From Maratus speciosus (lineage: Eukaryota; Arthropoda; Arachnida; Araneae; Salticidae): a DNA stretch of 64,000 nucleotides. The notes under the pieces are model-generated. The model made no database searches, was not told where the DNA came from, and was given only the letters and a program-made list of their open reading frames with translations. The stretch spans positions 282,916,083 to 282,980,082 of the forward strand of contig OZ010799.1 of the NCBI GenBank assembly GCA_963932465.1. The letters run 5' to 3'. Of this stretch, positions 34,082-45,500 are shown in pieces (positions within the stretch are counted from its first letter, which is position 1; every line of letters starts with the position of its first letter). A program made the translations under genes and the position numbers.

Positions 34082-36591
34082 TAAGGTGGGTCGAAAAAAC
34101 CGAAATATTTATAATCGAAACGTAATAGCGCGGAAAAGTTGCCTTTTGTAAAAAAGATAAAATACGTAAAATATTACACCGATTGGTTAATATCTTTTAC
34201 CGCCGCAAGGGGTCCAAATTTCGAAAAATTCGCAAAAAGCATACTTTTACCAATTTTTTTTTTTTAATTATCCAAAGATACTTATTCTATTTCTAATAGA
34301 ACGCAATAGCCACGCCAAGATATTAGTAATGTAACATTAACATTTCATTTTTGTGACATCGTTGCTTTTACCGCCTCAACAGGGCCAAAATTTCTAAAAA
34401 ATGTTAAAAATTAAAGTTTTTCATTTTTTCAATTTTCTTAACTTTTGTAATGTTTTCAGATTTTTTACATTTCTAATAGGCTGGGAAAGGCATTTTATGT
34501 TGTTAACTTCATGCACATTGTTAACCATGATCACTGTAATTCTCTAAAAAAAAAAAATTGCTCAATGATAGAAACACCTGCAGCTGCCTGCACGTAAAAT
34601 TAATTTCTCGCTGCTAGAGGGCCACGTTTCACTTTGTTCGTTTTTTTTTTTTTGTAATGTACTCCTTTTACTCTATACTTTGATGGACCTAAAGATAGAA
34701 ATATCTGCCAGGTTAAAGAGGTGGCAAAGTTTCATCTTTGAGAAGGAGGAATATATCTCTTTGTACTAGAACCAGGTCTGAATTATTTTCGTCATTTGAC
34801 CCCATCGTCTGGCAAGGCGACTTCTGTATGCAATGATATTATATATTTTTTGAAGAAAAATGAAATCCCGACTGGAATAATAATTGCAATTGAATTTTGC
34901 GGAACTGTCTTCAAAACAGGATGCAAAGGTGTTGTTATAGTAGGATTAGTTGAGAACAACTTTTAAAAAACCACTTTATTGGCTTCCTTGACCTCACTTC
35001 AATGAGCTTCCACTGAGACATATTTTCAAACATCTTGATGACAAAAAACAGGTTCTCTAGCATATTGTGGCCCAATTGGTTGATCTCTTGCGATTTGCGA
35101 ATTATTACCAATTGCAAAATTTAAGCCAATTTAATCTGATCACCTAGCTGTTGATAAAGATGATTTGTCAACTGACCAGACGTATATGTCTGAAATATTG
35201 CAAGCTCTTTCAACACGCGTGTATACAATTGACCTTTTTTGGTGAGTCCCTGGACAAATATTTTACGCAAGGTGGATCATTACTGCTATTCGAATTTTGA
35301 GACTCTACGTTGGAACAAAGAAACCCTCTTCTTAACTTGTCATCCTCTTTGAGTACATCCTGAAAATGTACTGCATCAGTTGGTTCACAATTAAAATTAA
35401 TCACTCATGTTTTCCAGAATCTGTGCACTATAGTTAGTAACTTACGTTACTTGACAGATAATCTACGAAAGATTATAGTTCCTGTATTTTCACGAAATGA
35501 CTATTTCGCAAATCATACAAATAGCCTCTTTGGAATGATAGCATATGAAGAGGAGAGCATCAGGACCCCAGTCATGAAGAAAATTGCAAAAGCACGAAGT
35601 TCTGTGGACTAGAATAGTGCCATCCGTCACTTCATCATAGCACACTTCAACACTGAAGCTTAAAATTGTATGGCTTTAGTCTACTGACAAAACTGAAAAC
35701 TAACGGAACCACCTGTTATGCTTTCTTTATCGACTAAAAACGCTGGTGAGTTTAAAATGTTCGATTAAAGATACCAGCTATTATAACTTTCCTTGTCCCA
35801 CTCAATCACTAGAAAGCTGCGTGAAATTATTCATTGAAGCACTGATAAAGTTTGTTTACTAGAACAGAGGGAGGGTCACATCTGATCAGTTTTGGCCTCT
35901 CGAGAAATAATGGCTTCATCTGAAAGCAAGTTATATTATAAAATTCATTTACATTAAATTCTTCTTCATTTTAAGTTTATTTAACCCGTTTCAATTAAAC
36001 ATCTCTATATTTTAATTAATAAAATACTAAAACATTTTGCTCATTTTATATAATTTTTGTGGCATGAACTGGCTGTTATGAAGTAAAACATCAGTAGATG
36101 AAGCGATCGTCAAGAAAAATGAATGATTAACTATATTTTCAAGCCTATTACAAATAGTTATAAAATATTATGATATATTAATAGATATAAAGTAAAATTA
36201 TTTATTTCTAGACATATTATAGAAATTATAAAAATTTAGAAAAAAAATGAAAAATTGAAATTTTTGAAATTTTTACAAAAAATATGGTCTTTTTGCGGCA
36301 AATAAAGATATGATTTCATCATAATGAACATTTACCGGGACATTTCTCATATCTTCATGTAGCTATTGCGTTCTATTAAAAATTGTATTGGTATGTTTGG
36401 ATGATTTAAAAAAAATGATTAAAAAAAATCACGTTTTTTGCGATTTTTTGAAACTTTGGCCCCCTTGCGGCGGTAAAAGATATTAATCGATCGATGTAAT
36501 ATTTTAGAAATTTATTCTGTATTGCAAAAGGCAACTTTTCCGCGTTATTACATTTCGATTATAAAAATTTCGGTTTTTTCGACCCACCCTA
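34082..36591 (+). mobile_element. 2.5-kb TIR transposon, 8-bp TSD, unassigned transposase family
   Basis: Ends TAAGGTGGGTCGAAAAAACC and GGTTTTTTCGACCCACCCTA, flanked by the exact 8-base duplication CTGTACAT at 34074-34081 and 36592-36599. Terminal inverted repeats are about 420 bases long (34082-34490 with 36180-36591), sharing GCGCGGAAAAGTTGCCTTTT/AAAAGGCAACTTTTCCGCG, ACCGCCGCAAGGGG and TAGAACGCAATAG. The middle carries one broken gene (separate entry). An 8-base duplication is seen in hAT, P, Merlin-like and some rarer superfamilies; the ends do not obviously match one of them. Confidence 0.9.
34679..35935 (+). pseudogene. transposase-like gene of an uncharacterised arthropod family
   Basis: Segments in order: FDGPKDRNICQVKEVAKFHL, LEPGLNYFRHLTPSSGKATS, CGTVFKTGCKGVVIVGLVE, NELPLRHIFKHLD, SLAICELLPIAKFKPI, DKDDLSTDQTYMSEILQALS, PGQIFYARWIITAIRILRLY, YFANHTNSLFGMIAYEEESI, CPTQSLESCVKLFIEAL. 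From memory this order matches an uncharacterised protein found in many copies in aphids and spiders. That family keeps FDGRKD and CDGTxxNTG motifs, plausible acidic catalytic residues; in this copy the second aspartate is lost (CGTVFKTG). At least ten stops and several frameshifts are present. Minus-strand open frames at 34935-35117 and 35210-35404 are shadows. Its place between the TIRs makes it the presumptive transposase. Confidence 0.75.
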
Positions 36592-36865
36592 CTGTACATA
36601 TCAATTTAATGAACTCAACACCCTATCTACTGGCAAATAATCAAAATAATTAATCAACTGCATATTTCGAATAATCGCATGTTAATACATAAAGTATTAA
36701 CACTTACAGAGTATAAATTATTATTACATCTATACTGAAAACAAAAAAGAAGAGACCTTAATAATACAAATTACGCAAATATTAAAAATTATTCAAAGTA
36801 TGTAAATAATTAGAAGTGTTAATCAAAAATAAAATAACTGTTATGGTGGTCTTGGTCTCATAACA

Positions 36866-37909
36866 TTGTACGTTTTGGTGCTGCCATCGATTGTCTATAA
36901 TTAGAAAAGGAACAAAAGAATAGGTTTTCGCAAAAAATTGTATAATTTTTGTCAAGCATGTTTATGTTTGCAATTTTTCTTTCTTCAACACTTAGAAATT
37001 TGAAAAAAAAAAATCCCAGGACTGGATGAAAAAAATATAAAAAATATTTTGTCACATTATATTTTATTTTCATATTTTATCTTGGAAATTTCTGTAAAAG
37101 TCCTTTAGTTCTATACCGGGAGAGAAAAAAATGTTTCCCTATTTCTTTGTTCTTAGATTTTAGCTAATTTTATTTAAAAACACAAAGCTAAAATGCGAAG
37201 TATGTGATTCGAGAAGATTCATTCTCATTTTCGTAAAAAGTTAATTTCAGTAAAAATTTCGCCAAATTATTCAGCTTTAATCAAATTGGTTCATTTATGG
37301 GAGTTTATTTTTGGTTGCGAAATCTGAAGATATTTCTCCAAGTCACCCAACACAAGAATAATTCAACGCTAACGGATCTATAGTTTTATGCATATCAAAG
37401 AGAGATCTAAGAATGGTTACAACATTAAAAGATAATTTGACAGAAACCACGCTCACCAAAACTCATAAATTAATCATTTATTTAATGTGTTGACTTGTTT
37501 CAAAATGCCAGCCACACTGGAAGTTCAAACTGCCATATTTCAGCCATTTTAAAAGATCTAGGGGAAAAAATATGCTTCGAAGTCCTTGTACCAACGCATA
37601 AAAATTATGCGAAATTAAGATAAATGTAGATTTCTATTTTTTGTTTTGAGATTGAAATTGTTAGTGTCCGCCATGTTTAATTTCGATGGTGGAACGTGCC
37701 GGCCAACGAACTCAGTCGCGATTTTGCATGTTCAATACACATGCTTAGTTACATCCAAATTTGTTTATAAATGCAAGTGCTATCGCATGACAAAATCAAA
37801 TATGTATAAGGAAATATCTATGGTACATATATACATATAATTATTGCGTAACCGGCGCAAAAGGGGCTCATATTAAATGGTACAAAATGTATTTCATAAA
37901 TATATAAAC
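36866..37909. other. non-coding stretch
   Basis: Open frames at 36858-37073 (minus) and 37646-37840 (plus) have no recognised motifs. Nothing else supported. Confidence 0.5.
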
Positions 37910-38160
37910 AACCAAATAAACTATAAATTTTGAATGAAGGTGTATATCAACAATATTTATAACATTTGACTATAAGATAGACGTTTGTTTAGAAACCTGC
38001 AAGTTTTTAATACTGGAGGTGGAAGTAGGTCTCTCTGTCCACCAACCAAGGAAGAACAGGCAGTCTTTTACCTGTGTAGTTTAAATTTGACAATTTTGGG
38101 GGTTTTATAATTAAATGCCGTAAATATTGTTGATGTACACCTTCTTTCTAAATTTATAGT
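37910..38160. repeat. inverted repeat, likely small MITE
   Basis: CTATAAATTTTGAATGAAGG then TGTATATCAACAATATTTAT (37920-37970) pairs with its complement at about 38110-38160. The roughly 140-base centre is GC-richer and contains GGAGGTGGAAGTAGGTCTCT and CTGTCCACCAACC. No target duplication identified. Confidence 0.7.
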
Positions 38161-38795
38161 GCATTTGCATGCTTTATTTATTGATGAAATATATATATAA
38201 ACATTTGAAAGGTGGATGGTTATGGAGTCGTAATCGGGGAAAATTACACCAAAAATTTCAGATATTGCTTCTCTCCAGACGACAGTAATAGCTAGTTCCT
38301 TACTTTTTGTAATAGAAGCTAATTAAAGTATGCCTTTGAAACATTAATTCTCTTGACATAAATTTATATTATTTATATTGGTCACGCTCTGCAAATATCA
38401 TATTACATACCGTTGATCAATATAATTAAAATCAATGAATATCTGTAATTTTTTTTCAAATTTCACAGTGTATAGATGCACTAAATTACTCAGCCCAGTT
38501 GCCAGATGTACTTATAACTTACCTCAAGTTAGTAAATACTATATGTTTTACTCATCTCAGCTAAATAAATATTAATACGTCAATTTTGAGTAGGGAAAAT
38601 TTTAAATTTTTCTATATCAAATAAGTTTTTTATCTTCTTTTCTCCTTAAAAGCCTTTTTCTTAATTTAAGAATAAGGACATTAATTTTATGACTTGAAAG
38701 ACAAAAAAACTGTGAAAAAATGACTAATATATTTTCCAACTATTTTTTGTTCATTTTTAACTATTAATATAGAAAGCTATATAATACATCTCTCT
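38161..38795. other. non-coding stretch
   Basis: AT-rich, with a TA run at 38190-38200. No feature recognised. Confidence 0.5.
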
Positions 38796-39090
38796 GCTGG
38801 AAATACATTATAAATGAAAAGTTTGAACTTCTAAGTGAAAGTTTTGAAATCTCTGCATGAAAGTTATTTCTAAATTATCGCTTAAAGAGAATAGAACATT
38901 TTATCATTCCTAAACTGACTACTACTGACAGTGCATTTACTTTGATGAAAAATGATATCAATTAACACTTCATTCTTCCTGAATAAAAATTCCTACATTT
39001 CCTGAACTTGTTTCAGGGCCTGAACGTGATCTAAATGTTAAAAAGAAGTGAAATATTTTCTTTTTTGCGTGACTGGTTTATTTACCAGAA
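38796..39090 (+). repeat. 1.2-kb repeat unit, fragment E
   Basis: Matches the first part of copies A-C: ATGAAAGTTATTTCTAAATT, TTTATCATTCCTAAA, ATGAAAAATGATATCAATTA and GAATAAAAATTCCTACATTT. Shows that the unit is dispersed as well as tandem. Confidence 0.75.
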
Positions 39091-39199
39091 GTGATGCGCT
39101 GCATTTAAATAAAGAGTTTTAAATTAATTTCTATAAATGCCTAAATTTGTATATTTACAATTCAAACATATAGTATAAGGGAAATATTGTATTCATGAA

Positions 39200-39256
39200 T
39201 TGAGTGTGTGTATGTGTGTGTGAGTATATGTGTATGTGTGTGTGAGTATATGTGTA
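39200..39256 (+). repeat. TG-rich microsatellite
   Basis: GTGTGTGTATGTGTGTGTGA followed by AGTATATGTGTA repeated twice. The minus-strand open frame across it (39155-39343) is a histidine/threonine simple-repeat artefact. Confidence 0.9.
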
Positions 39257-40526
39257 AGTAATGGGGCTATAAATAAAGAGGAATAGACATATAATGTAGG
39301 TCTGATTACTGCCAGTAAAAACGAATAGACATTTTAGTATCAATTATGGCAAAATTGCTACATGAATAACATTTTAAAATAAAAAAAAGATATCCTATAT
39401 AAAGTTACTGGTGGACGTTTGGACAGGCGTTAATCAGCCCCTGCCTTAACGGTTGCAATTGAAGTTTCATCATTTTGAGGCTATGTTATTTACTCTTTAT
39501 TCATATTTTTTGTGGACGTGTTTCGTAGATGTTGATTATTTCATATTATTGGTACCAGGTTCAATATACTAACATTAAAAAAACTTCTAATATCGAAGAT
39601 GGTCTTCCTTTATTAACACACATCAGTTTTAGGGTTCAATTTAAAGGGGATAGATGCTCCTATGAAAACAAGGCAACAGTAGTTCTGGCAGACCCCAGAA
39701 AATCACAACAGTCACGAGAGGAGAGACGAATTCAGCCCTAATGAGAGATAGCCAAGATGTGCGGCAAATTAAGGTAAACATTTACAACTTGGCGATAAAA
39801 AGGTATAGAAAGACAAAATCACGGTAGCTAGAAATCAAAGAATGTGTCAGTAACTACAACGGTCGCAGATAAAAAGGGCTACCATTTGAATGAATTTTAT
39901 GAACAGGTTGTGCACTTGGAAAACATTCATACATCACAGTATAGAGGCCCTCATGAGATGCCTGTAAATAAATTAAACAAATAAAACGACCGTACAAAGT
40001 AAGTGCTGGTCAAAGATCGCAGATGTTAAAGATGCGATTAAGCATTAAGGGATGCTTGGGAAATGCAAAAAGTGTCGCCGAAATAAATGCTTCAATATAA
40101 TTTTGTTTTGTTTTCTTTCTTTCTTTAGCAAGAGGATAATGTTAGTGGTTACATACAAATGAGATGAACGGAAAATTTAGACGCAAGGCGAAGAGTGAAT
40201 CAGCGTTTACATAATGGGGCATTCTCACACACGTTTGGCTTTCATGTCCCTGAATAATAATTTTTAATTTAGTACATATTCCTGTGGGGTTTTTTTTTTG
40301 TTTTTTCATATACTGGGGAACATCCCATTGCATGATTGCATAACAATATTAACGAGATAAATAAGTTTTGGACGATGTTGGGGGTCCAGGAAAACTCCTA
40401 TACCGTCCCGTGTCCCTGATGCTGATTTTTTAGTTTGGAGATGTGTGTATAAAATTGTTTCAATAAAAGTAATTCAATGTAACTTTTTTCCGAAACTGGG
40501 CAGTTGTTTTATATAAATACTAGCAA
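39257..40526. other. non-coding stretch
   Basis: Open frames at 39529-39741 and 40142-40333 show no known motif. Several purine-rich phrases occur near 39700-39760. No element boundary identified. Confidence 0.45.
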
Positions 40527-43490
40527 ACCCCGCGGCTTTGCTCGCGTAATATGCCAAGTGATATTTATATGTCTAATTTTTATTAAAAGGTACTAACTAA
40601 ATTTTTATTTTATTAAATGGTGATATTTATTTTATAAAAAGGTACTTATTACTTTTAGCAATAATTAAAAAAATTACTATTTAAAACACAGTTTGATTAA
40701 ACATCATTGTTACACTGCGTAAGGCAAAAATGAGACTTAAATTAATAAAACGAAATAAAACTAAATAAGTAATAATTTAGAAAATATTTTGGAACTTTTA
40801 TGCTCAATTAATACGCTCATTTCAGTATTCATTTGAAGTTTTGAATTTTTTAGAAACCACCTTCTTACATCTTAAAATTAACCATCATGTCAAATTCCAA
40901 GTCCTACCACCTCTCTCAACATAAAGGGCTATGTTGAAATAGGAACTGTCACCATTAATTTGCCAACATTAATTTTGAAATTGTTTTGTTATTTTCTAAT
41001 ATTCCACAGAAACGTAATTTAGAAAGCATTTAAAGGCCTTTTTTAGAGCGTTTGTTGTTTCTGTAAATCCCAGGTGGTAGAATCATCGGCATAGAATATA
41101 GCCTGTGTAGGATCAGAGACTGTTACCATTGATTCGCAACTATTACTTTTATATTTGGTTTATATTTCCTGAAATTGCGTAGAAATCGTAATTTAGGACT
41201 TTTTTAGAATGCTTTTCGCACCTCCCCTTCACTTCACCCCTTTTTAATTCGAATTTATTTTCGACAGTCCTTCGAGGGCATTTATATTTTATAAGTAACT
41301 ACCAGAAATTGCAATTTAGAAAGTTTTTAGCTACTGCAACCCTCTGGTGGTAGTGGCATAGACATAAAATATAGCTTATGTTTGAGCAGGTTCTATCACC
41401 AACAATTTGTCATCATTATTTTTTTAATCGGATTGGTATTTGATAAGATTACATAAAAATTGTAATTTATAACGCTTTTCGCTCACTTCATCTTTTTAAA
41501 TTTGAAATTTTTTTTCGACAGTTCTTAGAAAGCAGTTGCATATTGAAGTAAATACCATGCCACACTTCAAAGTGTTAGACCCTTGAGTTATGCAAAAAAC
41601 GCAAATTAGAACATGTTTTGTTTTTGCAACCCTCAGATGGTAGTGACAGCAACATAAAATATAACCTATGTTATAGCAGGTACTGTCACCATTGATTTGC
41701 AACCATTACTTTTGAAATAGCTTTGAAATTTCCTGAGATTGAGTAGAAATCGCCATTTAGAACGTTTTTAGAACGCTTTTAGCGCATTTTCACCACTTTT
41801 TAAATTTCCAATTTTTTCGAAACTGCTCTTAAAGATCATTTATATGTAATAAATATGTACCTTGCCTAATTTTAAGTTGCTAGCCCCTACCGATCACAAA
41901 AATCAAAATTTGGAACGCTTTTTTGCTCCTGCAACGCCTAGGTGATAGAGATACCGACTTAAAATAGCGTATGTGTTAGAGCAGAGGCTGTCAGCATCAA
42001 TTTCTTACCATTACTTTTGAAATCAGTTTGATTCTTCCTGAGATATTGGTAACAAATCGGCATTTAGAACGTTTTTAGAACGCTTTTCGCTCATTTTGCT
42101 CCTGCATTTCCTCTGGGGTAGTGGAAACAGATATAAAATACAGCCTATCTTGGTGAAAGATCTGTCCCCATCATTTTTACACCATTATATTTGAAATCGG
42201 TTCAGTATTTCCTGAGATTGCTAGAAATCGCAATTTAGAACGTTTTTTACAACGCTTTTTGCGTATTTTGACCCCCCCCCCTTTTAAATTTCGACTTTTT
42301 TAGGAAATGTCTTTAGAGATCATTGATATCTTATAACTAACTACTATTCTAAATTTCACGATTCAAGGCCCTTCCGTCACGCAAAAACCGCTATTTAGAA
42401 CGTTTTTCTCCTGCACCCCCTTTGGGGTAGGGGCACCGACGTAAAACATAGCCTATGTTGGAGGCAAGGATTTTCACTCATTTTGACGCCATTATTTTTC
42501 AAATCGGTTTGGTATTTCCTGAGATTGTGTAGAAACTACCATTTAGAACGTTTTTTAGAACGCTTTTCGCGTATTTTCACCCCTTTTAAATTTCGAATTG
42601 TTTAAGAACTGTTCTTAGAAATCCTTTATATCTAATAAGTAGCTGATACTTCAAATTTCATATTTCTAGGCCCATCAGTAACACATAAATCGCATTTTTA
42701 GAACGTTTTTTGCTCCTACACCCCCTTTGGGGTAGTGGCACCGACATAAACCATAGCCTATCTTGGAGCAAACATTGTCACTATCATTTTGACACCAATA
42801 TTTTTTTAATCGGTTTGGTATTTCCTGAGATTTTGTAGAAACTATCATTTAGAACGTTTTTTAGAACGCTTTTTGTGCATTTTCACCCCTTTCAAATTTC
42901 GAATTGTTTAAGAACTGTTCTTAGACACCATTTATATCTTATAAGTAACTAATATTCCAAATTTCATATTTCTAGGTCCTTCAGTAACGCAAAAATCGCA
43001 TTTTTAGAACGTTTTTTGCTCCTGCACCCCCTTTGGGGTAGTGGCACCGACATAAAATATAGCCTATGTTCTAAGTTGGACTAACACCATCATTTTGATA
43101 CCATTACTTTTGAAATCGGTTTGGTATTTCCTGAGATTATGTAGAAACTACCATTTAGAACGTTTTTTAGAACGCTTTTTGTGCATTTTCACCCCTTTTA
43201 AATTTCGAATTTTTTAAGAACTGTTCTTAGACATCATTTATATCTTATAAGTAACTAATATTCCAAATTTCATATTTCTAGGCCTTTCAGTAACGCAAAA
43301 ATCGCATTTTTAGAACGTTTTTTGCTCCTGCACCCCCTTTGGGGTAGTGGCACCGACATAAGATATAGCCTATGTTCTAAGTTGGGCGAACACCATCATT
43401 TTGATACCATTACTTTTGGAATCGGTTCGGTAGTTCCTGAGCTTATCTCCGACAAATAAACAATTTTTACCTCTTTATAATAGGAGTATG
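40527..43490 (+). mobile_element. element with ~9 internal 300-bp tandem units
   Basis: Opens with ACTAGCAAACCCCGCGGCTT, the kind of terminus seen on a widespread class of arthropod repeats, and closes with CCTCTTTATAATAGGAG near 43488. From about 40900 the body repeats a unit with GAAATCGGTTTGGTATTTCC, TTTAGAACGTTTTTTAGAAC, TTTTCACCCCTTT, GCTCCTGCACCCCCTTTGG and GGTAGTGGCACCGACATAAA. Units start near 41150, 41424, 41715, 42019 (short), 42191, 42499, 42801, 43104 and 43410. The last three are almost identical and the first are heavily diverged. No protein found. Confidence 0.82.
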
Positions 43491-44929
43491 ATGTGGCAAA
43501 AAATTAACATGCACACATTTTTACGGTTGATATTATTTTTTGAACTCTGTTCCTGGGTTTTTCATCCTTACCGTCCCTCTTGCTAAACGTATACAGAAAA
43601 ATCGCTTCAAATGCAGCCACAGAATTTTTTTGAAGTTTTTTCTCATGCAGAAGTATGCTAGAGAAAGGATGTCTAAAATTTTTTGACAGGAAATTTACTG
43701 CAGAATTTAAATCAGCATTTAAATATCAATTTCAAAATCGTGGCTTTAGTGGTAGTCTTACCGTCCCCAAGGTTTATTCCTGCACTTTTCGAGGTAAATT
43801 AAAAAAAAATTAATTTAATCCAATGTTAACAACTGTTTTTAAAAATCAATGAACATCGTGGCTATCACTTAGTCTTAACATGATTTGCCAAAAATAGATG
43901 GTGATTTTCCTTACCATTCCATTCTTACCGTCCCTTTTTTTCACGTTTCGTCCCTTTTTCTACTTTACCGTTTATTCTTTAACACCCCTTTAAGACAATG
44001 TTATACAAAAATTCTGTATTAAAAGTACTACATTTTTATTATTTTTTATTTGAATGTCCTGTGGGTACTATGCAAATTCATTATAAGAAAAAAATTAGAA
44101 GAAAATAGAAAGTTATAGTGGTAAAATGTTAAGGAAAATTAAACTCGCAAGATTAACTTAAACCTCAGTTAAATAAAATATTTTTTGCTGTTGACCATTT
44201 CTTCTTTATTTTGAATCATTAAGGCATTCGTCTATCAGATTAAAATGTTATTTAAGCAAGTTTAATCTCACCAGATTTTTTTTCCCGAGAGTCAAAAGAT
44301 TGTGAGAATGTCCCTAATAGGTAATGTACATTTAATCGTAATGAATAAAACCAGATGTGAGAGCTTTACTTAGAAATTAAGTTTTGCGATATATAACAGT
44401 GTTCTGTTATAATATCCCCTTATTTGCAAGCACCCCCCAGCAAATTAAAAAAATTATTAATAATAATTAATTTAATTACGGTATTTAAACTCATATCATT
44501 ACTATTTGCACCCCTTCCCTCTCAATTAAAGAAAATAATTTATTACTTTTATTTTTATCAGTTATACAAAGGCGATCAATATTTCAGTATTATATCATTT
44601 TATGAAATTCGCTTTCCCACAGACAAAACTTTATCGCAATGATCCCTTCTGGTAATAAAGAAACAAAGACAAGTGTAAATGTCCCTCTCTTTAACAGCTG
44701 CACACATTTTTAACATGTATTCAAGGTTCAAAACTTAATGCGGCGCTTCACATTCTCATGTAACCCCTGTGGCTGCCAGTTCAATATTTTAGCTTTAGTT
44801 CGTATTTATTTCTGTACCATATCCTCCCCCTCACTTCGACCATTAAAGTTTCACAGATGCCGTTTTAGTTATGTAACGAATTCATTTCCGGCCACACCTA
44901 AGCAACAAGAATTCAGTATCAAGCTACCC
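43491..44929. other. non-coding stretch with recurring TTACCGTCCC
   Basis: The decamer TTACCGTCCC occurs near 43573, 43758 and 43926, with a TACCGTCCC near 40401 left of the preceding element, suggesting the element split one repeat region. Open frames at 44424-44642 and 44738-44974 are not recognised. Confidence 0.45.
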
Positions 44930-44939
44930 AAAAATAGTC

Positions 44940-45500
44940 CAAGAGCTGTTAAACATTTTAGGGAAGGTGTTTGAGGCACCCTGAAAATTTGTGCAACACT
45001 TCTTTTGTAATGGCTGAATACAAAATCGAATGTCTGGCTGAAGGATCGTGGCCCAAAAACTGTGCCAGACACGTGTCAAGTGCCATTTTTTTTTACTACC
45101 CAAAAAAGGTATTTGAGGCACGCTGAGATTGAGACAAAATAATATTTATACTTAGAAAAAATATTTTGAAAACGACAGACACTTTAGTCTGCCCAAAAAC
45201 TGTGCCAGACACGTGTCAAGTGCCATTTTTTGACTACTCAAAAAAGGTATTTGAGGCACGCTGAGATTGAGACAGAATAATATTTATGCTTAGAAAAAAA
45301 TATTTTGAAAATGACAGACACTTTAGTTGGCACAAAAACTGTGCCAGACACGTGTCAAGTGCCATTTTTTGTCTGGCACAGTTTTTGGGCCTCGATCCTT
45401 CAGCCAGACATTCGATTTTGTATTCAGGCATTACAAAAGAAGTGTTGCACAAATTTTCAGGGTGCCTCAAATACCTACTCAAAAATGTTCAACAGCTCTC
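44940..45500. repeat. hairpin enclosing tandem ~140-bp copies
   Basis: Outer arms of about 130 bases (44940-45070 and 45368-45500) are reverse complements (GAGCTGTTAAACATTTTA, GTTGCACAAATTTTCAGG and GGCTGAAGGATCG blocks). Between them are two near-identical direct copies (45100-45235, 45236-45371) that share AAACTGTGCCAGACACGTG and TCAAGTGCCATTTTTT with the left arm. The seven overlapping open frames here on both strands are all products of this structure. GGTATTTGAGGCACGCTGAG recurs in each unit. Confidence 0.85.

Larger units (their letters stand above)
33665..36865 (-). mobile_element. BEL/Pao 5' LTR, split by a TIR transposon
   Basis: Bounded by TGTTA at 33665-33669 and TAACA at 36861-36865, mutual inverted repeats as expected of LTR ends. 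Removing the 2510-base transposon and one target duplication leaves about 683 bases of LTR. The 3' LTR is missing with the 3' half of the element, so target duplications cannot be checked. The boundary at 36865 is the least certain part. Confidence 0.55.

Noticed and set aside
35210..35404. Minus-strand 64-codon open frame
   Set aside because: The plus strand of the same interval encodes the conserved PGQIFYARW...RILRLY block of the transposase relic, so the minus frame is a shadow.
39155..39343. Histidine/threonine-rich minus-strand peptide
   Set aside because: Direct translation of a TG/CA microsatellite.
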